From Rhabdophis nuchalis (taxonomy: Eukaryota > Chordata > Lepidosauria > Squamata > Natricidae), in assembly GCA_039707465.1 (NCBI GenBank), contig CM077648.1:73427619-73491618 (forward strand): a stretch of 64,000 bases of DNA, written 5' to 3'. Of this stretch, positions 1 to 10,979 are shown in pieces. Made by a program: the position numbers and the translations under genes. The notes below the pieces were generated by a model. That model saw only the letters and a list, made by a program, of their open reading frames with translations, was not told the origin of the DNA and did not search any database. Every line of letters starts with the position of its first letter. Within the stretch, counting starts at the first letter, position 1.

Positions 1-335
1 AACTCCTCCCAGGATGGTGTCACAAGAACAGCCTCGGCCTGCTCAACTGGACCACTGTCGATGGAGGGTAGCTCGTTCCGAATCCGAGTGATTTTCTCCT
101 GCAGATAAATCCCAAATTCCTCTGCTCGACCCTGTAAAGGGGCTTCCCGCGGCCTCTGTTGAAGGAGGGAGCGGGTCACCCCAAACAGGGCGGCAGGGCG
201 GTTATCTGCGGATGCAATAAGAGTGGCGCAATACTCACGTTTGGCCACTTTTATCGCCACTAAGTAAGTCCTAATATGGTCTCTCACTAGTGTTCGGTCG
301 GCTTCGGAGTGAGAAGATCTCCATCTGCTCTCTAG
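1..335 (-). mobile_element. L2-like LINE fragment (pre-RT region)
   Basis: The reverse complement matches, with substitutions, the pre-RT part of the long L2-like copy at about 38690-38960: the same stretch of basic residues followed by the segment reading ADNRPAALFRVTRSLLQQR in that copy. The left end is cut by the window edge and the RT core is absent. No full reading frame remains, so this is dead LINE debris. The family call rests on comparison within the window. Confidence 0.75.
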
Positions 336-400
336 GCATATCTTGTTTGTAACATGTATTGCTGGTCTTTGACCGTAATAAAGATTTATTCTATTCTACA
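336..400 (+). repeat. CR1/L3-type LINE 3' tail with TATTC repeat
   Basis: A short A/T-rich tail with an AATAAA-like motif is followed by a degenerate TTCTATTCTA run. Snake CR1/L3 LINEs are known to end in such repeats. It directly abuts the L2-like fragment on its left, and no coding part is present. Confidence 0.5.
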
Positions 401-1990
401 TCAATAATAACATTAATTATTACTGAAAAACTTTTTAAAAATCAAACAAAAATGCTGATAATGTGACAACATAAATCTTTTATAGGAAATAGGCGAGTAT
501 GTTACACATCCTACATTTGTTTTGCATCTTAGTTGTTGTCTATGCAAAACATCAACAGATATAATGTATCACACTTATTTGTTTATTCAGGCAATATAGG
601 GAGAAGGGAGAGGAAAAAGAAAGTACTTGTCTTAATAAAAAACACTTATGCACGGTGTTTAAAAAATAGAGGAGATTTCTGTGGGTGCCATATAGTTTTA
701 AGCTCTTCCAAAATTCATACCTACAGTACTTCCAGAGTATCTTCTGCACATGATGAAAGTGTTCTCCTTTTATGCAGGCTGGTTACATGGCAGTCTCTAT
801 TAAAATAGCAAATGGAGAGGATCATTATCATTTCACATACTACATCGTTATTTGATTTGCAACTTGATATACTATGACACATAGTATAGATGTATAATTA
901 AATATTTTAATATAGCTTTCTCTGTGTGTCTGTATGTGTGTTTAAGGGTGTGTTTGCATAATTGCATTTTCTTGGGATTTCCATATTTCAAAGCATTGAG
1001 AACTGATATTTCAGTCCCTCTTTTGTTGACTAAAGACTTCAGTTTTAGTACTGATGGATGTGGTTACATTTCTTTTCAAAGGCAAAGCTTTCTATGCCAC
1101 ATATATCTTGCTTCCTGTAGCAAGCTTTTTTTTTTTACCCTGTGAGAAACACTCTTTAAAATCCCATCCTTTCTTGTGGCTACAAAAAGTGTCATAGAAC
1201 ACTACGGTATTTCATTGAAAACCATCTTGCTATCTCATCATATGGAAATTAAAAAAAATGCTGACAAATTGTCAGAGAGATTCTTATGACAAGCTTCAAG
1301 AATATCCCATTGAAAGTTCAGCATAAACCACAGACATTCCATCCCAACTGTTTGGGCTGTTTTCCACAGTATTAATGGAACTTCAGATTAACAAGGATTG
1401 TTCCAAATTCAACCTACAGATCATATGCCGTCCTTGAAAAAAAAGAGGAAGTCATGTTTTCTATGGGCAACTTTGTGCCAATAACTTTGTAGGGTAATAC
1501 AGATATTGCATTATAATTAAAAGAATACATTTCCTTGTAAATTATATCATTCATATTGTTGTGGCAAAAATAACATGATAATTTACTTCTCAGACATTTT
1601 TCTTTGACCCTTCAAACCTGAAAAGGGCTAGGAATACTGTAGTTCCCTCTTAATAGAATCAGAGTACCAATTACATCAAACCCCAAACTCATACGTAGAT
1701 GATTTCACTCAACGGTTTCAGTAGAAGTTAAACAGCATGGGGGAGAGGACTCTGGGATGGGACACCATACAATAAGATCTCATTGGTGCAATCTATCCAT
1801 TCCCACAGGAACTATCCCTGAGGAAGGAGGCAAGCTAATGCAGCCCAGTGCCTCCCACTCCCAATCCCCACCATCAGTTAAGAAGAATGTCATGGTCAAC
1901 AGTATTGAGAGCTGTTGTGAGATCAAGGAGCACAAGGATGAAAGCATCAGTTCTCAACAAAACACATTGAGAAGCACAACCAGTGCTGTC
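401..1990. other. Unassigned AT-rich intergenic DNA
   Basis: I see no gene, RNA or clear repeat here. The short open frames lack family motifs and codon structure, and I treat them as chance. There is a small TG-rich stretch at about 922-950. Confidence 0.6.
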
Positions 1991-1994
1991 TCCA

Positions 1995-3058
1995 TAGTAT
2001 ACCCTTATTGCTGTTGTTAGTTGAAAAGTTGTGTCCAACCCATTGACCTCATGGACAACGTTCCTCCAGGACTTCCTGTCCTCTACCATCCTCTGGAGTC
2101 CATTTAAACTCACGCCTACTGCTTTGGTGACTCCTTCCAGCCACCTCATTCTCTGTCATCCCCTTCTTCTTCTTTTGCCCTCAATCTTTCCCAGCATGAG
2201 GCTCTTCTCCAGTAAGTCCTTCCTTCTCATTAGGTGGCCAAAGTATTTGAGTTTCATGTTCAGGATCTGGCCTTCTAAAGAGCAGTCAGAGTTGATCTCC
2301 TATAAGACTGATCGGTTTGATCGCCTTGCAGTCCAAGGGACTCGCAGGAGTCTTCTCCAGCACCAGAGTTCAAAGGCCTCCATTCTTTGGCGCTCAGCCT
2401 TTCTTATGGCCTAACTTTCACAGCCATACATTACAACTGGGAAAACCATAATCTTGACTATACATACTTTTGTTGACAGGGTGATGTCTCTGCTTTTTAG
2501 TCTGCTGTCTAGATTCACTATAGCTTTCCTTCCCAGGAGTAAGTGTCTTTTAATTTCTTGGCTGCAGTCTCCATCTGTGGTGATCTTGGAGCCCAGGAAA
2601 ATAAAATCTGTCACTACCTCCATTTCTTCTCCATCTATTTGCCAGGAATTGAGAGGGCCAGATGCCATGATCTTAGTTGTCTTAATGTTGAGTTTTGCTC
2701 TCTCCTTCTTCACCCACATCAGGAGGCACTTTCTGCCATTAGAGTGGTATCTTCTGCATATCTGAGGCTGTTGATATTTATCCCGGCAATCTTAATTCCA
2801 ACTTTTGATTCATCTAGCTCCACCTTTCTCATTAAGTTAAATAGGCAGGGCAACAGTTTACAGCCTTGCCGGACTCCTTTTCCAATTTTGAACCACTCAG
2901 TGGTTCTGCATCCAGTTTGAACCACTCAGTGGTTCTGCATCCAGCCTGTGGCTTCTTGACCTGCATGTAGGTTTTTCAAGAGACAAGATGGTTTGGTACT
3001 CCCATCTTTTTAAGAACCTGCCACAATTTGTTGTGATCCATACAATCAAAGGCTTTAG
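1995..3058 (-). mobile_element. BovB (RTE) LINE, 3' half of split copy
   Basis: Read on the minus strand, this carries typical BovB reverse-transcriptase text: IGKGVRQGC, KIAGININSLRYAEDTT (the catalytic box, with YAED in place of YADD), LNIKTTKIMASG, SWQIDGEE, FIFLGSKITTDGDCS and the C-terminal RMRWLEGVT-like end. Frames are broken in several places, so it is a pseudogene. The piece stops exactly where the segment starting at 4764 resumes: the codons for FIDYA lie at the right-hand piece and those for KAFDCMDHNKLW here. Both halves therefore belong to one element interrupted by later insertions. Confidence 0.9.
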
Positions 3059-3490
3059 TGTTAGGCGTAAACTCCTAGAGTTGAGTAGGCAATATATAAT
3101 ACCATGATTACAAATGCTCATTGTTGCTTTAAGGATGTTGGAATGTTGGAATGCAATTAGAGACTGTAATTATCTCCACAATAAGAGGAAGTCAGGAGAG
3201 CGCATATTTCTCTCTGCTAATTGCTCTCTCTTCCGGATCCTCTCTATATCTCTACTGTTTGCTATCTGCTCATGTGCCGTGACTGTGTTTGAAGAAGGAA
3301 GAATCATTAATTGCTGACTATAAGCAATTGTTAGTTTGTTAAGGACCTTGTTTGACTCATCACTGCTTGTGAAGCAGTAGTTTAGTTTACAACACCAGTA
3401 AAGCTAATTGTTTTTTACTAACAGTGTCTGAGATACTATTTGTGTGTATACCAGCAACGTTTCTCTAGCTGTACATTCCGCTGCACAACA
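3059..3490 (+). mobile_element. Solo-LTR-like repeat, copy A
   Basis: About 430 bp that begins TGTTAGG and ends near CCGCTGCACAAC. It is homologous over its whole length to 41592-42051. Both copies share a CTATAAGAGG-like or ACAATAAGAGG-like promoter position, a CT-rich block, and the segment CACTGCTTGTGAAGCAGTA, which contains a short inverted repeat. TG start, length, and repetition as a unit without coding sequence point to a retrotransposon LTR. Superfamily (Ty3/gypsy or other) is not shown. It sits at the left break point of the BovB copy, directly next to an L2-like piece. Confidence 0.55.
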
Positions 3491-4531
3491 ATCATCAACG
3501 CTGATGATACTCAGCTGTATATATCTACCCCAAACCACCCCAACGATGCCGTAGCGGTGATGTGCCAGTGCCTGGAAGCCGTGCGGATCTGGATGGGAAG
3601 TAACGGACTCAGGCTCAACCCGACCAAGACCGAGTGGCTGTGGTTTCTGGCTGCCCGATTCAACCAGCTCTCTCCAACACTGGCCATAGGGGGCGAACAT
3701 CTTGCCCCTGTGGATGGGGCGCGCAATTTGGGTGTCCTCCTGGATACCCGGCTGTCTATGGAAGAGCAAGTGACAGCCGTGGCCAGGAGGGCGTTTTACC
3801 AGGTTCGCCTGGTTCGCCAATTGCGCCCCCTATTGGATCGGGACGCCCTTCGCACAGTCACTCATGCCCTCGTGACATCCCGACTGGACTATTGTAACTC
3901 TCTCTACATGGGGCTCCCCTTGAGGTGCACCCGGAGGCTTCAGTTAGTTCAGAATGCAGCCGCGCGAGCAATTATGGGAACCACTAGGTTCACCCACACT
4001 ACACCGCTCTTGCGCGAGCTGCACTGGCTGCCTGTCGTCTTCCGGGTGCGCTTCAAGGTGTTAGTTATCATCTTTAAAGCGCTCCATGGCTCGGGACCTA
4101 GCTATCTGCGGGATCGGATCCTGCCTCACACATCCTCACGGCCGATTCGCTCCCACAGAGAGGGACTTCTCCGGGTGCCGTCCACTAGACTTTGTCAGCG
4201 GGCGACGCCCAGGGGAAGGGCTCTCTCTGTGGCGGGCCTGGCCCTCTGGAACGACCTTCCCCCCGATATTAGAACGACCACGGACCTCCGCTCCTTCCGC
4301 CTGAAATTGAAGACTCATCTTTTCCGCCTGGCCGGCCTAGGGTAGTCTCTCTCTCTATGGGTTTTCAAATGTATATTTATATTTAGTGGGGATTTTTAGT
4401 TAAGGGATTTTAGCACAGGAATTAGTTTAATCTATTTTAAATTTGTATGTATTTTGTATATTTATTGTTTTTATTCTCCCTGTGCACCACCCCGAGTCCC
4501 TGTGGGGAGAGGGAGCGGTCAATAAATTTAA

Positions 4532-4534
<3 letters not shown>
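3491..4534 (+). mobile_element. L2-like LINE, RT C-terminal part and 3' UTR
   Basis: Open from about 3440 to 4345 (the first codons belong to the LTR). The LINE part starts at the RT catalytic box ([17 protein letters not shown]) and runs through [34 protein letters not shown] and LVQNAAARAIMG to the family's usual C-terminus FRLKLKTHLF. EN and most of the RT are missing, as in a 5'-truncated insertion. The 3' UTR carries the family hallmark CTGTGCACCACCCCGAGTCC and leads into an ATT microsatellite. It is nearly identical to the copy at 39720-40580, so it is relatively young. Confidence 0.9.

Positions 4535-4598
<64 letters not shown>
4535..4598 (+). repeat. (ATT)n microsatellite at LINE 3' end
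   Basis: About 21 uninterrupted ATT units directly follow the L2-like 3' UTR (AATAAATTTAAC then ATT repeats). The poly-Ile, poly-Asn and poly-Leu reading frames over it are artefacts of the repeat. Confidence 0.95.
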
Positions 4599-4763
4599 TC
4601 TGTCTCCCAACAGAGATATACCCCCAACACTGGTTATGGGCAGTGGAGTTGCTACACACGTTATAGTTTTACAGACATCTGTTTAGTTAAATATCCTAGA
4701 GACATTGGCACAAGGCCAAGCTCAAAATTTATCTTTGGTTACCCGGCTGGATGGGGCAAGCAT
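4599..4763. other. Unassigned segment between LINE tail and BovB
   Basis: 165 bp of unrecognised sequence between the microsatellite and the resumed BovB. It belongs to the insertion that split the BovB, and may be remnant internal DNA of the LTR element or the original target of the L2-like piece. Confidence 0.4.
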
Positions 4764-5640
4764 AGTCAATGAAGTAGATGTTTTTCTTGAACTCCCTAGC
4801 TTTCTCTATGATCCAGCATATGTTGGCAATTTGATCTCTAGTTCCTCTACTTCTTTGAAATCCTGCCTGTACTTCTGGTAGTTCTCGATCCACCTACTGC
4901 TGCAGCCTAGCTTGTAGGATTTTGAGCATAACTTTACTAGCACGTGAAATGATTGCAATGGTGTGATAGTTTGAACATTTTTAGCATTACCTTTCTTTGG
5001 AATTGGAATGTAAACTGACCTTTTCCAATCCTGTGGCCACTGTTGAGTTTTCCAAATTTGCTGGCAAATTGAGTGTAGCACTTTTACTGCATCATCTTTT
5101 AAGATTTTGAATAACTCAGGTGGAATACTGGCACCTCCACTAGCTTTTTGTTATTCAGATTTCCTAAGGCCTGTTTAACTTTATATTCCAGGATGTCTGG
5201 CTCAAGGTCAGTGACCACCCCATCGTGGTTATTAGGGATGTTAAACTCATTCTTGTATAGTTCTTCTGTGCAATTTTAAAACCTCTTCTTAATCTCTTCT
5301 GCCTCTGTTAGGTCCCTGCCATTTTGGTCCTTTATCATGTCCATATTTGCATGAAACATTCCCTTCATATCTCCAATTTTCTTGAAGAGATCTTTGGTCC
5401 TCCCTATTCTATTGTTTTCTTCTATTTCTTTGCACTGTTGATTTAAGAAGGCATTCTTATCTCTTCTAGCTATTATCTGGAATTCTGCATTCAGCTGGCA
5501 ATATATTTCTCTTTCTCCCTTGCCTTTCACTTCCCTCCTTTCTTCAGTTATTTGCAAAGCTTCCTCAGACAGCCATTTTGCTTTCTTGCAATTCTTTTTC
5601 TTTTGGATGGTTTTAGTTGCTACCTCTTGTACAATGTTGC
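4764..5640 (-). mobile_element. BovB (RTE) LINE, 5' half of split copy
   Basis: On the minus strand this reads through the linker and early RT of BovB: GDMKGMFHANMDMIKDQNGRD, then PPELFKILK-like, QQWPQDWKRSVYIPIPKKGN and finally the FIDYA codons at the inner break. Internal frameshifts and stops are present. Together with 1995-3058 it forms one decayed element of roughly 1.9 kb that lacks the N-terminal endonuclease. Confidence 0.9.
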
Positions 5641-5644
5641 AAAC

Positions 5645-5830
5645 AGGGGTGGGTTTCAGCCAGTGTTACTGCCAGTTTGCTCGTGCATGCGGCTCTTGCG
5701 TGTGCACTGAATGCGTACTGTGTACACATGCTCAGTTCAATGGAAATTGTTCTGTGGATGTGCAGAACTCCCAAAAAAAGATGGCGGCAGCAATGGCGGT
5801 GACTGGGGATCTGATCAACAATTACCAACC
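5645..5830 (+). mobile_element. hAT-like MITE fragment (GGTGGGTTTCAGCC family)
   Basis: Begins CAGGGGTGGGTTTCAGCCAG, the terminal motif shared with elements at 21804, 42592, 53252 and 55490 (minus). The right terminus is not recognisable and the piece runs into a Penelope fragment. Confidence 0.45.
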
Positions 5831-5852
5831 TAATCCAAAAGGAGACACCTCC

Positions 5853-6510
5853 CAAGAACCCTGACACAGAACAGGACAACGGCATCTCCCTCCTCCCTTA
5901 CATCAAAGGCACCACAGATAAAATCAGCAAAATTCTCCACAAGCACAATATCAAGACAGCCTTCAACACTGACCAAAAAATAGCCAACATCCTAAGAAAC
6001 GCCAAAGACAAGATCCAGCTAGAAAACCAAGGAGTCTACAAAATACCATGCAAAATCTGCCCTGCAACTTACATAGGACAAACTAATAGGAGAATAAATG
6101 CATGCATCGCAGAACATAAGACCGCAATAAGAAAACAACACAACTTCATCCCTCTACCAGCACTTTAAAGCTACAGAACATGAAATTGATTTTGAAGGAA
6201 CCAAATAAATGTCAAAACTGAACACTTCAACAAGAGAATAATTATGGAAGCCATCAAACTAGAGAAACACCCCACAACATGAATATATGTGACAATACCT
6301 CGCACCTACCAGACACCTGGAAACCAGCCCTAGTCAACCAACATGCCCCACCTACCATCCAGGCCATTACTATACAAAAGAACAACGAACACACAGCCAG
6401 CACCAATCAGCACCAATCTACCAATCATGATACAACTACCCACCCAATCAACCCACTCACAGCAACAAAGCCAGCACTCCACCCGCCCCCACCAAGATTT
6501 ATAGAAACAC
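5853..6510 (+). mobile_element. Penelope-like element, GIY-YIG end (degenerate)
   Basis: The translation matches the C-terminal part of the Penelope-like copy at 61660-62480: GISLLPYIKGTTDKISKIL, NIKTAFNTDQKIANILR, ENQGVYKIPCKICPATY followed by IGQTNRRINACIAEHK (the GIY-YIG endonuclease core, with GVY and YIG), then LPDTWKPALVNQH. Frames are broken after the nuclease. It keeps the alanine codon where the copy at 61904 has a stop, and lacks that copy's hexapeptide repeats. The reverse transcriptase is absent. Confidence 0.85.
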
Positions 6511-6520
6511 GGCATATATA

Positions 6521-8127
6521 CAGGTGAAACTTGAAAAATTAGAATATCGTGCAAAAGTTCATTTATTTCAGTAATGCAACTTAAAAGGTGACACTAATAT
6601 ATGAGATGGACTTATTACATGCAAAGCAAGATAGTTCAAGCTGTGATTTGTCATAATTGTGATGATTATGGCTTACAGCTCATGAAAACCCCAAATCCCC
6701 AATCTCAGAAAATTAGAATATTGTGAAGAGGTGCAATATTCTAGGCTCAGTGTCCCCCTCTAATCAGCTAATTAAGCCATAACACCTGCAAAGGGTTCCT
6801 GAGCCTTTAAATGGTCTCTCAGTCTGGTTCAGTAGGAATCACAATCATGGGAAAGACTGCTGACCTGACAGATGGTTTTTGTGCAGAAAACCATCATTGA
6901 CACCCTCCATAAGGAGGGAAAGCCTCAAAAGGTAATTGCAAAAGAAGTTAGATGTTCCCAAAGTGCTGCATCAAAGCACATTAATAGAAAGTTATATGGA
7001 AGGGAAAAGTGTGGAAGAAAAAGGTGCACAAGCAGCAGGGATGACCGCAGCCTGGAGAGGATTGTCAGGAAAAGGCCATTCAAAAGTGTTGGGGACTTTC
7101 ACAAGGAGTGGACTGAGGCTGGAGTCAGTGCATCAAGAGCCACCACACACAGACAGATCCTGGACATGGGCTTCAAATGTCGTATTCCTCTTGTCAAGCT
7201 GCTCCTGAACAACAATGTCAGAAGCATCTTACCTGGGCTAAAGAAAAACAGACCTGGTCTGTTGCTCAATGGTCCAAAGTCCTCTTTTCTGATGAGAGCA
7301 ACTTTTGCATCTCATTTGGAAACCAAGGACCCAGAGTATGGAGGAAGAATGGAGAGGCACACACTGCAAGATGCTTGAAATCCAGTGTAAAGTTTCCACA
7401 GTCTGTGTTGATTTGGGGAGCCATGTCATCTGCTGGTGTTAGTCCACTGTGCTTCATTAAGTCCAGGGTCAACGCAGTCATCTACCAGGAGACTTTGGAG
7501 CACTTCATGCTTCCTTCCACAGACAAGCTTTATGGGGATGCTGACTTCATTTTCCAGTAGAACTTGGGACCTGCCCACACTGCCAAAAGCACTAAAACCT
7601 GGTTCAATTACCATGGGATTACTGTGCTTGATTGGCCAGCAAACTTGCCTGACCTGAACCCCATAGAGAATCTACGGGGCATTGCCAAGAGAAAGATGAG
7701 AGATATGAGACCGAACAATGCAGAAGAGCTGAAGGCCGCTAGTGAAGCATCCTGGTCTTAACACCTCAGCAGTGCCACAGGCTGATAGCTTCCATGCCAC
7801 GCCGCATTGAGGCAGTAATTGCTGCAAAAGGGGCCCAAACCAAGTATTGAGTACATATGCGTGCTTATACTTTTCAGAGGTCCAATATTGTTCTATGTAC
7901 AATCCTTGTTTTATTGATTGCATGAAATATTCTAATTTTCTGAGATTGTGGATTTGGGGTTTTCATGAGCTGTACGCCATAATCATCATAATTATGACAA
8001 ATCACGGCTTGAACTATCTTGTTTTGCATGTAATGAGTCCATCTCATATATTAGTATCACCTTTTAAGTTGCATTACTGAAATAAATGAACTTTTGCACA
8101 ATATTCTAATTTTTCGAGTTTCACCTG
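6521..8127 (+). mobile_element. Tc1/mariner DNA transposon with ~210-bp inverted repeats
   Basis: Both ends are present: CAGGTGAAAC at 6521 and its complement GTTTCACCTG ending at 8127, flanked by the TA target dinucleotide on each side. The terminal inverted repeats extend about 210 bp inward (to roughly 6735 on the left, from roughly 7915 on the right). Each repeats the motif AATTAGAATAT or its complement at outer and inner positions, the IR/DR layout of many vertebrate Tc1 elements. The length of 1607 bp is usual for the superfamily. The transposase inside is broken, so this is a non-autonomous relic. Confidence 0.95.
6846..7761 (+). pseudogene. Tc1 transposase, inactivated
   Basis: Tc1 transposases cut and join element ends with a DDE/DDD nuclease after binding the inverted repeats through paired helix-turn-helix domains. 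Here the N-terminal HTH part (IIDTLHKEGKPQKVIAKEV, then KHINRKLYGREKCGRKR) lies in the frame from 6872. Near 7190-7200 the reading shifts into a second frame carrying LTWAKEKQTWSVAQWSKVLF and SDESNF (first catalytic Asp), the PAHTAKSTKTW region (second Asp site, just after a TAG at 7558-7560 that replaces a Gln codon), and DWPANLPDLNPIEN (third acidic residue). At least one frameshift and one nonsense codon disable it. The family call is secure; no activity is expected. Confidence 0.9.
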
Positions 8128-8171
8128 TATATAGTAGATTGTTCTTAAAAATCTAAGTTCCAGGTGTAGTT

Positions 8172-9898
8172 ATAAAAGAAACGGACATTGTGATCTATTG
8201 GGAAATGAAACACAAAACAACAAATCGCTTAACACAGACGATCTAATCCACTTGTTGAATTTCTGCCTTAGGATCTATTTTACATTCGATGGCAAAAGAT
8301 ATGAACAGTTAAAAGGTACACCTATGGGATCCCAATCTCGGGAGTGATCGCAGAAGTGGTCCTCCAGAGGTTGCAATATGAAGCAATGAAAATCTATAAG
8401 CCCAAGTTTTGGGCATGTTATGTTGATGACATGTTTGCCATTATCAAAAAACAAGACAAGACCAGATCAGATTCATGGGAATCCTCAATTCCATATACCC
8501 AGATATTCAATTTACAATGGAGGAGGAGGCCAATAACACGCTGGTCTTCCTAGTCAACCACAATTCTGATGGGAGCCTTCATACAGGTGTGTACTGAAAA
8601 ATCACAAACACAGACCGCATTTTACTCAACGAAAGCAATCACCCCACTGCACATAAGGTTAGCTGCATCTGGGCATTGTTCAATAGGATAGACACCCACT
8701 GCACCACACGGATGGCCAAAGCAAAGGAGCAGGCATATCTTTATCAGATCTGCATGCTCAATGGCTCTTCCATGGACTTTATCCAATGATGTATCACACC
8801 CAGGACCCAACAGCCCACTGAGGGTGCAAATGGAACATCCATGTGGAGGGTGCTCCCATTTATACAGGGGGTATCCGAAAGTGCTGCATGCATCCTCTCA
8901 ACACACAGAGTCAAGGTGGCACAGAAACCAGATCAAACACTGAGAATGAGAGTGATGCGCCCCAAAGAAGCATTACCCAAAAAGGAGGTATCCTCAGTGG
9001 TTTACCACATCAACTGCAACAATTGAGCAAGTTACTATGTAGTGGAAACAGCTAAGTGGCTACAGACCAGAGTGCATGAACATGAACTGGCTGTCCGCCA
9101 CAAAGAACAGCGCTCTCAGATCTGGACACACATGAAAGAGCACAATCATACATTCAACTTTCAAGAGGCAGAAGTTGTTGCCCATGATGTAACAAAGGGG
9201 GGGGGGGGTCACCTACTGAAAGAAGCCTGGTTTTCTGACAATAACTCCATCAATTGACACATCGACCTGCTACCTGCTTACCAAGGCATTGAGGAACCAG
9301 GAAAGATCCAGCAGAATGAGCAGAGATCAACAACTATCTGGGAGTGGAGATCGACAGCACACACACCCCTTGGACATGCAGATATGCACTACAAAGACAT
9401 AGCCAGCCCAGGTCGAATGCCGAGGAGCCTGGCAGAATTACCTCAAGCTATAATAGATGTGAACAATGAAATGAGCCAGGCCAGTTACAAGATCACAGGC
9501 AAAACAACAAATGAAGCTGGTTAATATATCAGATGTGCCTGTGAGACTGAAGAAGAGGAAGGAGGTGTAGGAGGAAGCCAGAGAGAATGCTGTTAAATCA
9601 ACATCAGACAGGTCAGCGTTATTTCCTGGAGAGGAACAGCCTAAGCTGTGTTCGATAAGGGAGGAAGGAATAGGAGCATCGATTAACATGCCTGATGTAG
9701 AAACAACAAAGCTAATCACAGGTGGGAGGCAAGTGGATGGGCCTATCACACATGCAGTGGCCAAATTGATTAACATTGTATAAAGGCAGATATCTCTTTA
9801 ATGGCTTTTACACTCTGACAATGTTAGCAGTGGCTAACGAAAGCTTAGTGAGCAATATATTTTAAAGTTCCGGAGATCACAATGTCCATTTCTTTTAT
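8172..9898 (+). mobile_element. Penelope-like element bounded by inverted repeats
   Basis: A second, distinct Penelope-type lineage. The plus strand reads FTFDGKRYEQLKGTPMGS (RT motif B), then IAEVVLQRLQYEAMKIYKPK and FWACYVDDMFAIIKK (motif C, YVDD). Farther on are a GIY-YIG-like end (VVYHINCNN, then SYYVVETAKWLQTRVHEHE, in which YVG has become YVV), WTHMKEHNHTFNF and LLKEAWFSDNNSIN. Several stops and frameshifts make it inactive. A 25-bp segment at 8172-8196 recurs inverted at 9874-9898 with one mismatch, probably the element's terminal repeats in inverted arrangement. A G-run at 9198-9207 lies within it. Confidence 0.85.
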
Positions 9899-10020
9899 AT
9901 ATATATTCATCTATATGTATGAAACTGAGCTGAATCAGATAAAGGATCCTCCTAATCCTCTAGAACTTCTATCCAATCACCTTCTTTATAACCTTCCCCA
10001 CAAAGATTGGAAAGTGGACG
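9899..10020. other. Short unassigned spacer
   Basis: No recognisable feature between the Penelope-like element and the CR1 fragment. Confidence 0.4.
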
Positions 10021-10975
10021 ATATTTGTCCAGAATGGTGGAATTCAGTGCAGACCTTATGAAAAGGAAATGCCTCCTTCAATAATAGGGAATATAAGGGA
10101 AGAGGGAGTAAGAGTCAAGTAGTAGGTTATGGTACATTTAGAATACTGCATCTAGTTTTGGTCACCCTGATGTAAAAAAGATGTTGACACTCTAGAAAGA
10201 AAAGCAGCAAAATCAATGAGGGACTAGAAATAGTAAATTTAGGGAAGAAAAATCAAATATACAGGTATAGTATAGGTGGTACCTGGCTCAATAGTAGCAA
10301 CTGTGAAAGGGATCTTGGAGCCCTAATGGATAATCACTTAAATATGAGCCAGCAGTAGACTGCAGCTGCCAAAAAAGCCAACGTAGTCCTAGGTTGCATT
10401 AACAGAGGGATAAATCAAGATTATGTGAAGTGTTAATATCACTTTATAATGCTTTGGTAAGACTACACATGGAATATTGCATCCAGTTTTGGTCACCATG
10501 ATGTAAAAAAGATTTTGACACTCTAGAAAGAGTGCAAAGAAAAGCAGCAAAAACGATGAGGGAACCACAGGCTAAAACATATAAAGAATAGTTACTGGAC
10601 TTGGGTATGTCTAGTTTAATGAAAAGAAGGACTAGGAATGATATGATAACTGTGTTCTGATATTGCAGGGGTTGCCACAATGAAGAGGGAGTCAACTTAT
10701 TCTCCAAAGCACCTTAAGGCAGGACAAGAAGAAATGGTTTGAAACTAATCAACCTAGAATGAAAGAAAAATTTCCTATAATTAGAACAATTAATCAATGA
10801 AACAATTTGCTTCCAGAAGTTGTGGATGCTCCAATAATGGAAGTTTTTAAGAAGAGATTAGACAACCCTTTGTATGCAATGAGATAGGGTTTTCTGCTTC
10901 AGCAGAGGGTTGGACTAGAAGACCTCCAAGGTCCCTTCCAACTCTGTTATTTTGTTATATATTATTCTTATATTA
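10021..10975 (+). mobile_element. CR1/L3-like LINE, 3' end, with internal repetition
   Basis: The plus strand resembles the reverse complement of 17885-18560 and carries the conserved CR1 3' region: [42 protein letters not shown] coding, CAACCTAGAAT and the terminal GACCTCCAAGGTCCCTTCCA. The segment TTTGGTCACC(C/A)TGATGTAAAAAAGAT occurs twice (about 10156 and 10488), showing rearrangement or two overlapping copies. No reading frame survives. It ends just beyond the IFNG 3' flank. Confidence 0.8.
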
Positions 10976-10979
10976 TTAT

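Noticed and set aside
4427..4772. Open frames of poly-Ile, poly-Asn and poly-Leu on both strands
   Set aside because: They are translations of the (ATT)n microsatellite, not genes. The same applies to the poly-Tyr frame at 16651-16929.
9438..9776. 112-codon minus frame
   Set aside because: It is antisense to the decayed Penelope-like element and has no independent support.
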